Positions 11,489 to 24,135 of a DNA stretch of 64,000 bases are shown in pieces. Position 1 is the stretch's first letter; each line of letters begins with the position of its first letter. The DNA lies in the NCBI GenBank assembly GCA_003971905.1, contig RSEE01000096.1, positions 62,001 to 126,000 on the forward strand, in the 5' to 3' direction. The notes beneath the pieces were generated by a model. The model did no database searches, was not told the DNA's origin, and saw nothing but the letters and a program-made list of their open reading frames with translations. Made by a program: the position numbers and the translations under genes. Source of the stretch: Moniliella sp. 'wahieum' (lineage: Eukaryota; Basidiomycota; Moniliellomycetes; Moniliellales; Moniliellaceae).

Positions 11489-14171
11489 CTAACGGCGCAG
11501 CATCCACGACGACTGGGCAAGGTTGTGAACTTGGGTTCGAACAGGGTGACAAGCGCCCACCTCGCCGGCCTGGGCCAAGGTGAGCAGCAAAAGCAGCGTA
11601 TTGTACGTCGCTAGTGCCGATGCGTGAGGGGGGACCCCAAACCCAAACCCAAACCCAACCCCAAGTCCTAGACCAAGTGGTAACGTGCCCGCTTTACCTG
11701 CCCTTTCCACTTCGTGAGCAACCAACGAAGGACTGGAGCTAACCAGTAACCGTAGCGCCGAAAGCGCTTCGTTCGCCACCGCTTCAGGACCAGGTAAAAG
11801 GACAGCTAAACTGGCTACCACAGCGGGCGTCACAAGTCGCGCGCTCGTGCGAGTCGAACGGCCGAAAACGTTTGTTCCATCACTTGTTCTTCCTCGGCTT
11901 GGGCCCATGTTCGTTCGGCTGCGGCCACCGGACCAGGCTCGGATGGTCGCGGAAGTGGATGCGGGTTTGGTCTTGACTTTGGCTTTGATCTGCGCCTCGG
12001 CCGTGGCCATGGGTAAGGTCTGGGGCTCGGGCTCGGGCTCGGGCTCGAGTTCGGGTTGGCCAAGGGTTCGGGTTGGGCCAAGGGTCCCGCACCGGCTTCG
12101 GGCACAGGGAGAAGGAACAAGGTTTGCACTAGGTACGCCAGGACGCGAGCAGCTTCTTGTCGTATAGGCAGGGAGAAAGGAGGGTCGAGTGCGAGGGTGG
12201 TAAGGAGGGATAAGGACGAAGTGGCACGTACGGCGTTGCCCACTGCACCAAGCGAGAGCAGCCTTAGCAACGTCAACGCACGAAACAGTAATTCTATCCC
12301 GCCCAAGCTCAATTGGCCCAATCCCAAGCCCACTCCCTCGGCCCCAGGTTCGGGCCTAAGCTCAGCCCCAGGCTCGACGAGAGGATGAACCAAGATGGAA
12401 AATGCAAGTTCGACCCACCCTGCTGCCCGAGCGGACCACGTGTCTCCAGTGGCCCAGCTAGCGTTTTGACTATGCCCAAAAGCGAGGCGGTTAGCGCCAC
12501 GTCGCCTGTTGCATGGGCATGGGTGAAGACGGGTGCGAGCATGTGCGCTATCCCTTGTTGCGCAAGCAGGACACAGGGGCTGGTGTACCCACCGTATTGC
12601 CCAAGAGGATCAAAGCGAGGGATCGTGCGGTAAAAGCTGGACTAAAGTACAGCTCCACCAACTTCCTTCCCGTAACAGTTGTCCTACTGCCTGCTCGTCC
12701 TGCGAGATGGCAAGTACACTGCGTTGCACCGCCTGCGTCGCGGTGGGGTCGAGCGAGGTTCGGAGAAAGGCTAGGTAAGTAGATAGTGCGGTGGGTGCGC
12801 TGCCAAGCAGCGCCACTCGGGACATTCGAGCGCTCCCATCTCCACCACATCCGTCGCTACCGATAACACTTCCCCATTGCCACTGCCCGCTTCGGACGAG
12901 AGAAAATGGTGCAGCACGTGCGTATGGCGTCAACTGCTGCTCCAATCGCATGAAGCGGAACGAAACTCTCCTCCTCGTCTAATGACGCAACAGGAAGGCC
13001 CATCATCACTTCCTCTTCCGCTTCCGCCCCAGTCCCACTTGTTCTTGTTCTTGTTCTTGCTCTGCTCGTGAACTTGCTCTCCCGCCCAGCCTACCTCTGT
13101 CCCTCGCTCCAGGTCCGGGGCAGAGTCAGACCCTGACCGGCAGGCAGAGAAGCATACGAATCCGACGAATAGCTCGGTGTCACATCCTCGTCAGGAGGAA
13201 GCAGGTACGTCCAAGAACCCTCCAGACTGTACCGCTCAGTTCAGGGAGGGCCAGCACGCGGGGGTCCGAACCGAGGCGGAAGAGCGAGGCAAGCGCCGTA
13301 GGGTGGTGGTAGAGAAACTGACGTGGGTGGGTGGTCAAGTTGAAGGTTGTACAGCGCGCCCACTGTGGCACGCAGCAAACTCGGATCCAGCTCCGCATCG
13401 TCCAAAGCGAACGCGCCACGTCCAGTACCGGTTCAGCCACTGTGAGGCGGAATAGGCGGGTTCGGTTCTCGGCTGGACAGAATAGAAGGCAGGGCAAGAC
13501 AGGCGCAGTTGGTTAGTCCTCCTTCTCTGTCCATGGGTGAGGCGACGAAGGCGAAGGCTCGGAGCCCAGAGCAGGGCGGGGCAGGGGCAGGGGCAGGGGC
13601 AGGGACGGGGGGGGACATACGACAGTCAACGCATAGGTTGCCTACGACACGTGCGAGCTGGGTCTGGGCGTCGCGCGGGGGGGGGCGGCGTCGGCAGCGA
13701 GGAGAAGCAAGGTGTGGAGCGGGGCATCCAGCTGCTCGCCCAGGGCAAGCCGGGCGGAGGGGAAGCGGAGTTGGTCTGCAATGGCGCGGAGTGAGGGAGC
13801 GACCAACGCCCACTCGTCCTCCTCGGCCGAGGGGAGAGGACGAGGGGGTGGAAGTGGGCGGCGAGCTGGTCGTCGAGGGAGGGTTTGGGGAGGGAGTCGA
13901 GGAGCATGGTGGGGTGGCCGCGGCGGGCGGCGAGGGGCGGGGCACGGAGGGAGGAGCTGCGGCGGCTCAGGAGACTGGCGAAGGAGGCGTCCGAGGCGCG
14001 GGCAGGGCCGGGGCCGAGGGCGGGCGGGGCGTAGGAGGAGGAGGAGGCGTCGGAGAGGAGGGAGGGCATGGAGGCGAGGGAGGTGGAGTTGAGGTGGGCG
14101 TGCGCGGCGTCGAGCACGGCGTCGAGCGCAGCGGCGAGGGGGCTGGGCGTGGGCATGGAGGGGGCGGCCAT
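11489..14171 (-). CDS. armadillo-repeat protein, SmgGDS/RAP1GDS1-like
   Basis: Start chosen at ATG 14171 (minus): MAAPSMPTPSPLAAALDAV. After a Ser/Pro-rich region comes QTQLARVVGNLCVDC, an intron at 13473-13620 (GTATGT...CCAG), then PENRTRL, giving GNLCVDCPENR across the junction, a typical armadillo consensus of RAP1GDS-like proteins. Next are DPSLLRATVGALYNLQLDH, SLFRLGSDPRV, RQEAARVLAYLVQT and NEALSALRLLVSS, all fitting ARM helices. SmgGDS proteins act as chaperones or exchange factors for small GTPases; whether this one does is inference. Several frame changes occur. The 3' end is uncertain: the last open frame stops at 11489. Generic ARM/HEAT protein is the alternative. Confidence 0.55.
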
Positions 14172-17100
14172 GCTGGATGCGGTGGGGCGGACGCAGGCTT
14201 TTGCGGAGGCGTTCTGAGGTGTGTGCGATCTGACGCCGCCCCGGGGGCTGTCACGCGTCACCCACCGCCCATCACATGCACATATCACCGCTGCTGTGTT
14301 CGCGTGGGAGCGGAGCACGTCGGATGCCCCGTCTCAGATCCCAGGATGCAGTGTGCACACTGCCCCTGTGCGCGGGGCGAGCGCTCACAACCCAGCGCCA
14401 CATCACACAGCGCCCGGGTGCCTGCGCCACGCGCCTCGGCACCGCCCAAGCCGTGGCGGCTGTCACCCTCGCCCCTCCCCCGCCCGTGTGGGCGCACGCC
14501 TCCTCACGCGCCAGGCCTCACGCGTGGCCAAGTAGCAGCCATGCACCGCTCCTCGCTCCCAGGCCGCCCGCGCCGGTGTGTGACGCAAAAGGCAGCGCCT
14601 GCCAGCAGCCCAGCGCGCCCCTACACCATCCACCCCCTGCTGGCTCCTCCAGCCACAAGCACGCCCTCCGCGGCCCACGCCACCCTCCCAGCGCGCTGAC
14701 TCAGGCCCAGGCTCCCGCCCGCCCAGGACCGCCGATGCGCACACCCGAGCACAGCGTACCCCGTGCGCAGCAGCGCCCACCCGAGCAAACGGCAGTCTGC
14801 GCCTGTCTGCGCTGCGGTGATCCCCTACATACTTGCCACGATCCGTACGTACGCACTGCCCGCTGGGTACGTATCCCCCACAATCGAGTCGCCCCAGTGC
14901 GAGGGTGCATGGCGGGGCGCTGACAAGCCGACAAGACTGAGCCACTAGGGTCCAGGAACTAGGGTCCAGGCACCTCCCTGGACTCATCCTCATCCTCATC
15001 CTCACATTCCATCCAGCCTGCATCCACGTTGCTCTGCCCTGTCGGCCTTGGCGCGGGTACACGGTTTCCGCTTCCAAGCACCGGTTATACCCCCCGCAAC
15101 CATCTGTCCCGGCCGGTCGCTCGCCGCCAACGCTTCAACGCCGTTTCGGCACAGCTGCTTTGCACAGGACGTACTAGACATCTGAGGACCGAGGACCGCG
15201 AGTGTGATGCCCCGCAGTCCGCAGCTCGCGCACTCTCGGCCGCCACCGAGAGCTTTTGGGGCCTGCAGCAACGTGAGCTTGATCCTTCTCGTTTCTAATA
15301 TTTTGCTTGGCGTCGCGGCCACCCCACCAGAACCCTTCGAGCGCCCACCTGCGCCTACCCTATACGACCCCAGTGGACTGGATGAATGTGTCGATGATGC
15401 ATCCGCGTTTGAAGTATGTTGTTCCACTGCCAGAGGTGCAAAGAGGCGGACACCTCTGCTGACATGTCACATGCCATTTGAGACTAGTACGCAGCCACCC
15501 CAAAGTCCAAGGCCCAAAGCAGCAATAGACGAGGTTAAGACACGTTAAAGGTTAAACGTCAACGTAGGATACCTGCCAAGGCCAGTGGCAACAAATCCCG
15601 GCAAACGTGCAACCACACTGCACACTGCATGAATAGCATCTGAGATCAACAGACCTCAAGAGCCCACGGCCACTATCCAGGGCTCAGAGGCGTCCGCGCA
15701 TCAGGTTCCGACGTTTATACAGACGTTACGCGTTAACGTTTAACGCGTTACGCGGTACAGGCTCTCAGATCTTAACGTTTAACGTCTCCACAGGCCGGCT
15801 AGTCAGGCCTCACTGAGGTTGCAAGACCTCATACCTGCCTCATTAACTGGCTAGTAACTTGCTAGCAACTAGTCACTATTAGTCACTAGTCACTAGTCAC
15901 TAGTCAGGCCTCTCACTGATGGGGGACAACCTATTAAGGTCTTGCACTTCTTCAGCACTGAAGCTTGAAGCTTGATTGACAGCAGAGGGCTCCGCAGAAC
16001 ACCAAGGCAACGGTTGCACGCGAACCATGGTGGCGGATGCTAAACTGGGGCTGAACGGCAAGCACAAGAGAGAGATCTCCAAACGCCGGAGCTTGCCGGA
16101 GCACCACAGTAGTAAGTATAACTAGTAACGACAGTAGTACTAATGTTGACCGTTGACCGTTGACCGTTGACTCATTGACCGTGCTCAAGTAATGGCAAGT
16201 GGCAAGTGGGAAGTGGCAAAACGAAATGGGGGGAAGTTCATAGTTCATGCCGACGAAGGTAGTAGGGGGGTGAGGGGTAAGGGGTAAGGGACAGGATGGT
16301 ATGTCACTAGAGTCAGGCCTCAGGGGCGCAGAGATGCACCTGGTCCTTCCGCCGGCCTAGGCCTCGGGCCTCCCAACACACTACTACTACGAGGCGTCAC
16401 GCGTCCCGGCCAGGAATCATAACCATCAAATCCCAATCCATTCGTGGATCTCGCCCTTGGCCCGACGCTGCTGCTGCAAACGGATAGTACAGGTTACCCA
16501 CGATCTGGTGCAGGAGACAGGTTGCGCCTGTACGCTACTACGCACGAGGTCAACTCTTCAGGATTGAATGAACAGTGAGGCCTGATATCCTGAGGCCTTG
16601 AGGCCCTGAGGCATCAGGTCTGATGTCGATCTGATGGGGAAAACAAAGGCGGTGTGGTTGTGGTGCCTTGACGCTGTGGCATTTCCACCACGGGCGCGAC
16701 AGAAGTGAAGCTTGACGCTTGACGCTTGTGAAGGAGGATTCGCTGAGTTGGGCCCTTTTGGGTCTGTATCAAGCATGCCATATCCCTGTTCAACGTTCGT
16801 GTGGTGCAACGTGCAGCACGTCCGAGAGGTGTGTAGGGGACCCGTTGCGATGCGCAGAGCAGCCTGGTGAAGCTAGAAGGATATTGTAGAGTGTTTTGGA
16901 GGTCCCGAGCGGGGGTGGCGGGACGGGATGGGTTGAGCACAAAATCAATGTTAATGCAGGCTTGCGAAGAGGCATGTCTCTGCTCCAAAGCAGGCATGGA
17001 CAAAGTGACAAAGTGACAAAGGGTAAACAAATGGACAAAAGGACAAACGGAGAAGGGACGTGGGAGGATACGATCTTCAATCACCTACTATATACGACAC

Positions 17101-18021
17101 GGATCATGACAGCCAGAAGAACAGCATATGTGGGAGGGGAGGGAGGGGGAGGGAAACAGGAAGACACAGAGGGCTGCGAAACCAGAGTTGATCGATGGAC
17201 ACTAAGTACTAACCAATCAGTGCACCAATTAAAGAGAGACACAGTAACAGTGTCGAACCGGGGAGGATGGGCGCAATGATTATTGGCCGACCAATGGATC
17301 AGGAACTCGAATTACCATTGGCTGCGCCCGAATTAAACGTGCGGATGAACAGTAGGGGAAGCGCAGAGACGGAGAGCAGCGTCACGGGCGGGGGGATCAA
17401 GCTTCAAGTGCAGCGGTCCTGTGATGGATGCACAGTATGGGGGAGCGAAAAGCGGATCGTTGCCGATACGTTTATCCTGACTAGCCTTCTGAGACTAGTC
17501 TGACTAGTCTGACTAGTCTGACTAGCCTGATTCATGATTGGCCTGCCATCTCGAGTCCGCTAGTCGAGATGTGGCGCGTCGAACGTCGAGGCGGGCCTGA
17601 AGCTTGAAGCACCTGGGCCAGATGGGCACACATGCGCCACTGCCGTACCTAGAGCGTAAGGCCTAGGGGCAAAGGGAAATAGGAAATAGGAACTCCATTG
17701 CACCTGTCGATCGATGATGAATGGATGACGTGGCCCATCACTCACCCTGACATGCTGACACGGCACTACGGCCTAGCGCCTGCGTCCGGCCCGGGATGTT
17801 CACCTGAATGTGAACGTTGAACAACACTAAGCGCTAAGCTGACCCCATCGGGACGGTTTCCAGCAAGAAAAAGGTGACCACTGGCCGCTGGCCTCAGGGC
17901 CTCACCGGCCGGTGTCGTCGTTTGCGCGCGCGCGTATTCTTCTCCTTCTTAGATCTTACCACCCACCACCTCACCTCAGGCCTCACCTCCGACTTAGCCT
18001 TACCTACCCCTTCCCGTCCCT
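14172..18021. other. long intergenic stretch, tandem-word rich, no supported gene
   Basis: About 3.8 kb. Several frames stay open around 14220-15550 but none shows a recognisable motif or plausible codon pattern. Tandem words stand out: TAGTCAC repeats (15868-15906), GTTGACC (16145-16170), CTGACTAGT (17491-17528), AACGTTTAACGCGTTA around 15711-15790 and CCTGAGG/GGCCT clusters near 16310-16370 and 16575-16620. Confidence 0.45.
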
Positions 18022-19186
18022 ATGGCACCTATTCCCACCGAATCCTATCGCTGGCCCAAGCCCAAGTACACCTTTGAAGTGCGTCTCGCGTCCTCTCCCC
18101 TCCCGCCTGCCCCATGCCCCATTTCTGCTCGGATGATCGATGAGCTCCCCCCCCCCCCCCCCCTACCCCGACCTTGCCACAGACCACAGACCTCTGAGTA
18201 CTGACCACTGACCGCGGACCGCGGACCCTGGGTCCACTCCCCAGACCGTCAAGGGCTACTTTCTTTACGATGACGAGCAGTCTGATCCCCAACTGGCCCC
18301 GCTCGAGCCTAACTTTGGCCTGCGCAGTGACAAGACGTGGAAAGATCTGCTGGCTGAATTGATCGGTACGTTACGTTACGTTTCGTTGGTTCTCTTTCTC
18401 TTTCTTTTTCTTTTTCTTTTTCTCTCCCTCGTTGCCCCCTGTGATTGGTGCTGTGGTGGCTGTGGTGCTGATACTCCCGACAGAGCTCAACGAGCACGCC
18501 GAACCGGGCGTGCAGTACAAACTCATTTACGCCGGTCGGCATGGCGAAGGCTACCACAACGTGGCCAACGATAAGTACGGGCCGATGTGGGACGAGAAGT
18601 GGAGCCATGAGTTTGGCGATGGCACGCTCACCTGGGGTCCGGACCCGGAACTTACGCCACTCGGTATCCAACAAGCTCAAGCTATCGACACGGAATGGAA
18701 ACGGCTACTTGTGCCGGACAACCTGGACCAACCTCCGTTGCCTACGCGGTTGATCAGCAGCCCCTTTCGCCGGAGCGCAGTCACCATGCTCACTGCGTGG
18801 AACCATGTGCTGGCAAAAGGCTTGATCCCTACCACCCCGGTCATCCGCGAACTGTGGCGCGAACAAATTTGGAGCCACACGTGCGACTGGCGCTCGTCCA
18901 AGACCATCATCCATCATCGCGTCCAGAGTTTGTCTTAGAAGACAAGATGTCGGAGGAAGATGAGCTGCGGCACGAGGTGGTCGAAACGGAGGATACAGTG
19001 TACATCCGTATGCGGTCCGCCTTGAGCCAAACGTTTGATGAGTTCCCCGACGACCCGGTGATTGGCATCTCGTCCCACTCGGGCGCGGTGCGAGGCCTGC
19101 TGATGGCCGTCGGACACAACGTGTTCAAGCCCAAGATTTGCAGTTTCATCCCGCTCATCGTCAAGGCCACGCCCATTGACGATTGA
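18022..19186 (+). CDS. histidine phosphatase / phosphoglycerate mutase family protein
   Basis: Resembles fungal PMU1-like proteins. Exon 1 (18022-18078) is MAPIPTESYRWPKPKYTFE; intron 18079-18244; exon 2 (18245-18365) TVKGYFLYDDEQ...LLAELI; intron 18366-18483; exon 3 begins ELNEHAEPGVQYKLIYAGRHGEGYHNVAN. RHGEG holds the phosphohistidine His of the superfamily, LISSPFRRSAVTML carries the conserved Arg, and GISSHSGAVRGLL the second catalytic His. It ends at TGA 19184-19186. One single-base frame change near 18914 separates SSKTIIHH from RPEFVLED. The true substrate is unknown: family members act as phosphatases or mutases, and cytosolic location is likely because no signal peptide is seen. Confidence 0.88.
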
Positions 19187-20182
19187 TGCTTGGTGCTTGA
19201 TGCCTGGTGCATGATTCATGCGTGTGCTTGGAGCTGGGGTGGATGGATGCGTGGAGCGTCTGGAAGCTTGAAGCTTAGTTGAAGCTCGAAGCGCCAAGGC
19301 GTTACACGTTCTGTGGCTGGAGCGCTACTGTGGGCTTCTGTCTTTCTCCTGGACTCAGTACTAATTGTGCATCATGTCTCTGCGACCAGGGGGCTCGGTT
19401 GGGTGGTTCGAAAGGGCGGGTACTACAATGGGCAGCGCTTGCAAGCAGCCGTTGAGCATGGGTGGGGCAGGCGTTGGGACCGGTGCCATGCGGGATCAGC
19501 ATCAGTCGAGTGATAGGAGGCAGAAGACGCTTTGAGCGTGGGACGGAGGGCACGTGAGCATGCACGTGATGGCTGCTTGGACTGCATGCCACGTGGAAGG
19601 ATGGATGAGCGATGCGGCCGAAGCCGGAACAGACTGGTGGAAGGTGAAAGGGGAAGGGTGAAGGGTGAAAGGTGAAATTTGAAATGGCCGGCGATGGTTT
19701 GAACACGCGCCGAGACAGCGGCGGTGGGTGGGCACGGGGCGGGTGTGCGGCTGGTGCGGGCTGGTGCGGGCGGGGGGGCGCCGGCCGTCTCGGAAGACGT
19801 CCCGGCGGCCCAGCGGACCCCCGGTTTCGCCCGGCACGCAGGCAGTGTGGCGTGTATATCGCCCTGGCCCAGCACAGGCGCTACCCCCACCCGGCCTTGC
19901 GTCCCAGCGGAGGCCCATGCCATGTGAAGCTGCAAGTCAAGCGAAGCGTCAGCACTCAGTCCCGACTCAGCTCAGGGCTGCCCCCCCGTTCGTGTCTGTC
20001 CGTGGGACGTTTGCCCACGCACCACTGCCCCCACGCGCCGCCCCCACACCCACTTGTCCCGCCTTTTGCCCGCCCCCACGCGTGTCTTGTCCGCCCTGCC
20101 TTGGCTGGCCCTGCGCAGGCCGCCGCCCCTCGCCCCCTCCTTCTCGCCCACCACCGTCTCTGCGCCCCCTCCCCCTCACACC
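19187..20182. other. intergenic region between the mutase-like and deacetylase-like genes
   Basis: No supported gene. It holds TTGATGCTTGGTGC-type words after the upstream stop, AAGCTTGAAGCTT near 19264-19280, AAAGGTGAAAGG repeats (19640-19680) and a C-rich leader just before the next start. Confidence 0.45.
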
Positions 20183-21289
20183 ATGGCTGCCTCTGCTCCT
20201 GCTCCGCCTTCCGTCCTCGACCACGCCGCCCGCGACATGTCGGCTACGGCCCCCATCTCCCCGACCCCCAGTGGCCCGGCGGAGCCAAGATCTGCATCTC
20301 CTTTGTCCTCAACTACGAGGAAGGCGGCGAGCACACTCTCCTCAACGGTGACCCCACAGCGAGGCGTTCCTTTCCGAGTCCGGTGCCACCGGCAGCGCGC
20401 GTCCCGGTCGCAACCTGGGCGTGGAGAGTGGGTACGAGTATGGTGCCCACCGTGGTTTTTGGCGCATCCTCAACCTGTTCAAAGAGCGTGGCTTGGTCTT
20501 TACTTCCTGGGCGATCGGACGTGCCGTCGAACTCAACCCGGCCGTGGTGGATGCAATGCAAGATGCTGGATGTGAGGTCGGGTCCCACTCTTACCGCTGG
20601 ATCGATTATTGGGAAACCCCAGAACACGAGGAAAGGCAACATGTCGACTTGGCCTTGTCGGCACTTACTAAGGCTTCCTCCCGCGGCACAGTCCCGCTCG
20701 GATGGTACACCGGCCGCCAGTCCCTCCAGACACGACGGATCGTGTATGACAAGTACCGCCAATTGGGCTTGCTCGACAAGTACTACGATAGTGATGCCTG
20801 TATGTTGCTTTTTGTCGTTTGCTGTTTGCTATTTGCTGTTTGCGTTTTGCGTTTTGCATGTTGCTTTGTGGTGCGGCGGAGCCAGATACTGACCCACGTG
20901 TGCCATATTTAGACGACGAAGACCTTCCGTACTGGGTCACAAGTCCTTCGCCCTCGCGGACCGAACCGTCTCCGCCCTTGCTTGTCATTCCCTACACGTT
21001 AGACAACAACGATATGAAATTTGCGCAAGCGCCCGGGTTTAGTGGTGCCTCGCCGTTTTACGAGTACCTCAAAAACGCATTTGACACGCTTTATTCCGAG
21101 GGCGCCAAGGGCGAACCTAAAATGATGAGCATCGGACTCCACTGCCGCGTAATCGGTCGTCCAGGCCGCTTCCCGGGCCTCGTCGCGTTCCTCGACTACA
21201 TCCAAAAATTCGACGGTGTCTGGGTCGCCACTCGCTCCCAAATCGCTGACCACTGGCGTACCACTCACCCTGCCCCAGCTGGGTTGTAA
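20183..21289 (+). CDS. PuuE-type polysaccharide deacetylase-fold hydrolase (allantoinase-like)
   Basis: The protein has the layout of intracellular PuuE/urate-catabolism-type members of the polysaccharide deacetylase superfamily: VGYGPHLPDPQWPGGAKICISFVLNYEEGGE, GVESGYEYGAHRGFWRIL, LVFTSWAIGRAVELNPAV, EVGSHSYRWIDYW (the SH...W motif region), GWYTGRQS, YYDSDAYDDEDLPYWV, LVIPYTLDNNDMKF and SIGLHCRVIGRPGR near the C-terminus. An intron at 20801-20912 (GTATGT...TTTAG) splits the Tyr of SDAY, which restores the conserved motif. Start at ATG 20183 (CACCATGGC). Two single-base frame changes (near 20240 and 20355). No signal peptide is seen, arguing against a secreted chitin deacetylase. Allantoin or a related ureide as substrate is inference from the subfamily. 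Confidence 0.82.
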
Positions 21290-21989
21290 CATGAAATCGC
21301 AAAACGTATACATGAAAAAACGTACATGAAAAAACGTTGAAGGAAAAACGTTGAAGGAAAAACGTACATGTACGTATTAGTTGGGGTTCTGTTCCCTCCT
21401 CCCCCTCCCCCACTCCCTCCTGTGGTGCGGCGTTGCTTCCCTAGTTATTGTCTTGTCCTTCATGAAACCATTTTGTGCCTGCTTGTGTCCAATTTCTGCT
21501 TCTTTTCTGGCTGCCTGGTATATAGTTATAGGCCTGCCTGTGCGCCACTGGTCATCACTTTCAGGTCATCCTATAGTGTGCGCCAGGCAACGTACACCCC
21601 GCCTTCCTTCTTCCTCTCACACTCTACTCTTTCCGTCGCGTGGTCATTACCACCACCCTCATGCCGCGCAGTACGTCTGGATCCCTGATGCCCATGTCGT
21701 TCACGGCGATTCAAACCTTAGGTACCAGCTCAATAAAAGTCAAATGGCGCGTCAACCGAGGCCTAGCAAGTAGGTCCTTCTAGCACAGTAACGATCCTTG
21801 AACTGTGGTATGAACGTTGAACAGCCAAACCATGCCATTTCAGATGGATAGAGGCAAGAGAATCCTATTGGGGTGCGCTCGGCACTCAAGCGCGCCCACC
21901 ACTACAACTACCGCTGCTGGTTGCAGAGAGATGCTCAGACCAAGGTCCTGTCATATATCATAGGCGAACGGAGAGTCAGGCGATCCGGA
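21290..21989. other. convergent intergenic region
   Basis: Lies between two convergent genes. ACGTACATGAAAAAACGTTGAAGG-like words repeat at 21304-21370. An isolated exon-like phrase after an acceptor-like CAG near 21670 (YVWIPDAHVVHGD) stays open for about 35 codons to TAG near 21770; I could not assign it. Confidence 0.35.
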
Positions 21990-23098
21990 TCAAAGCTTGC
22001 CAATCGTCTTGCGTGATGTGATGTCCAGCTCGGCTTGGCGGACACCCTCGGCAGAGAAAGGGTACTCCTTGTAGATACTCTGCTTGATGACTCCCTGGGC
22101 CAACAGGTCAAACAGCTCTTTGGTGTACGCCTGCCACTCCTCCGGCGTCGCAACGTAGTTGCCCAGCGTGGGACGGACAATCTTGATGTTCTTCGAGGCA
22201 AGACGTAGCAGGCTCACAGGCGGCACCGCACCAGACGCATTCCCAATCGAAACAATGGTACCCTTACGTGCAACCGCTTTGAGCGCATCTGCAGAAAAAA
22301 ACGGGTTTTTGGCTAGTTAGCTAAGCTGCCCTCTCCCTTTTGCACATCAAGGCCAGGCCAAGACAACGAGACAACAAGACAACAAGACAACAAGACAACC
22401 AAAACAACGTACCTTCAAACGTCGCCTTTCCCACGCCATCAAACACAGCCTCCACCCCACGTCCGTTGGTCAACTTGGCCACCTCGGCAGGAATGTCGAT
22501 CCCTTGGGTCGAGAGGAAGACGTGTTCAGCGCCTGCCTTGCGTGCATGTTGGACTTTTTCCTCGGTCGACACGGTGCCAATTACATGGGCGCCGCGATGA
22601 GTCGCAATTTGGGTGATCAGCGTGCCCAACCCCCCCGCAGCGGCAGGCACCAAAATCCAGTCCCCCCTGGACACGGTACGCCTCCGTAACGTTCGTCAGG
22701 GCCGTCAAACCCTGCAGAAGCGTTGCAGCTCCCGTACGGCTATCCACACCGGGGGGCAACAAAGCTACTCGCTTGTCCACCTCAGCAGCAGGGACCAACT
22801 TGTACTGCGTGTAAACCCCGTCGCCGTAATACGCTACCTTGTCACCCACCTTGAACGAAGCGCCTTGTCCAGCCGCGACCACTGTCCCGGCCAACTCGAC
22901 ACCGAGCGTGAACGGCACAGGGCGCGGGTACAGCCCGCCCAAAAGGTAATTGTCAATGTAGTTCACCCCGGCATACTCGGACTGAATCAACACGTCCCCC
23001 GGCTGCACGGCGCCAACAGGCACCGTAGCGTCCACTAGAACTTCGGGTCCACCAGGCTTGCTGACTTGCACAGCCGATTGCGTCGTGGGCAGGACCAT
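21990..23098 (-). CDS. ZTA1: NADPH:quinone oxidoreductase (zeta-crystallin type)
   Basis: Medium-chain reductase without zinc that reduces quinones with NADPH. Minus-strand ATG at 23098 gives MVLPTTQSAVQVSKPGGPEVL, then GVNYIDNYLLGGLYPRPVPFTLGVELAGTVVAAG, DKVAYYGDGVYTQY, LLQGLTALTNVTEAYRVQ, the Rossmann motif VPAAAGGLGTLITQIA, AEHVFLSTQGID, GVEAVFDGVGKATFE, then an intron at 22289-22412 (GTACGT...CAG) and DALKAVARKGTIVSIGNASGAVPPVSLLRLASKNI. TGA at 21990-21992. Length about 330 residues is normal. One break: in the C6 run at 22662-22667, where seven bases would keep the frame, between YRVQ and GDWILVP. This is a clear example of a homopolymer-length change. Confidence 0.92.
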
Positions 23099-23880
23099 GG
23101 TGTTGCGCTTAACGAGTACGGGGGGAGGAAAGGAGAGAGGAGGGAGGAACAGATAGATGCGCTGGGCAGGAGTGGGGACAGACGTCCGTTTTATTCCTCG
23201 GCTTATCTCCGGCCGTGCACGGACGCGCGCTTCCCGGGCGTCTTGTGCTTCGCTTGGCAATTGCAATTTCAGCGTTGGCTCGCACGCCACGCATTGCGTA
23301 ATCCCAATCGGACTCGGAATTAGAATCAGAATCGGCCGCCGTCAGATAGACTCCGGCATCGAGAGATCATCGATCATCGATCATTAATCAATTGACCATC
23401 CCATTTCGACCCAGGCTCTTCTTCTCCACCGCTTGCCTTGTCGAGTCATGACTAGCATGGCTCGACGTGCGTCTCGCCAGGGCGCCCATCCTGCATTTGC
23501 ATTCCGTAACGGTCCCGCGCACGCACTGGTCACGCGCTCACGCACCTCCCATGCCCCACGCTCCCGGTACGGTTGGCTGGGCTTTTGGGACATCCAATTC
23601 CTATGGGGTCGCAAGGGCCAACTCACGTCATTTTCGTGATTGAGTACTGAGTTGCTATTAGGATACAATCAAGAGCAGCAGCAGTTGTCTCTCTACTGCA
23701 GTGTATGGATCGACGAAGGAGGTGGCCTGCGGAGACATCAATCGATCGTGAGGGCAGCCACGAACTATTTTTGGCGTGCAGATAGGGACCAACGGAGACA
23801 TAACGTAGTAGTTGAAGAAAACGGGAAAAAGACAAAGAGCTGGTGGGGCACACTGGTCATGATGCATCATTAATCATTGG
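23099..23880. other. intergenic, no gene seen
   Basis: Promoter side of the quinone oxidoreductase gene and beyond. ATCATCGATCATCGATCATT words occur at 23366-23390. Several 60-75 codon frames are open but show no recognisable motif. Confidence 0.4.
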
Positions 23881-23894
23881 GCGAGCCCCGCGGC

Positions 23895-24135
23895 GCGACG
23901 CGCCCCTGCAGTTTAGAGGTACAAACCTTTGCACGACGGGAAATTGGTGAACTCCACCACGTACGGTAGGTCTGGTCCCAGACCATGGTCGAACCAGCCT
24001 GGTGTGGAGCTTGAAGGCGAAGGATAGAGGGAGTCTCTGACCAGATGGCTCCCTTTGCATCACAGTGCAGAGTCCGCAGCTCAGACGAGCAGCAAGCGTA
24101 ACGCGTAACGCGTAACTCTTCAAGACTCTTACGGG
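23895..24135 (-). repeat. dispersed repeat family, copy 1
   Basis: Read on the minus strand, this segment aligns by eye with 24785-24960 (+) and with 24975-25095 (-). Shared anchors are TACTGCTCGTCTGAG-like, GCGGCC...CACGCAG, TCGCCT..A..CTCCACACC, GGTTCgACCA and GGTTTgTACCtCTAAACT. Copies differ clearly, so the family is old. The nature of the repeat is unknown. Confidence 0.6.

Noticed and set aside
13509-14699. 396-codon plus-strand frame rich in Gly and Ala
   Set aside because: It is the antisense of the SmgGDS-like gene exon; the minus strand carries armadillo motifs and a consistent intron.
14220-15550. Possible small genes on either strand
   Set aside because: Frames of 60-215 codons are open because the DNA is GC-rich; none has a family motif, believable intron pattern or clear start.
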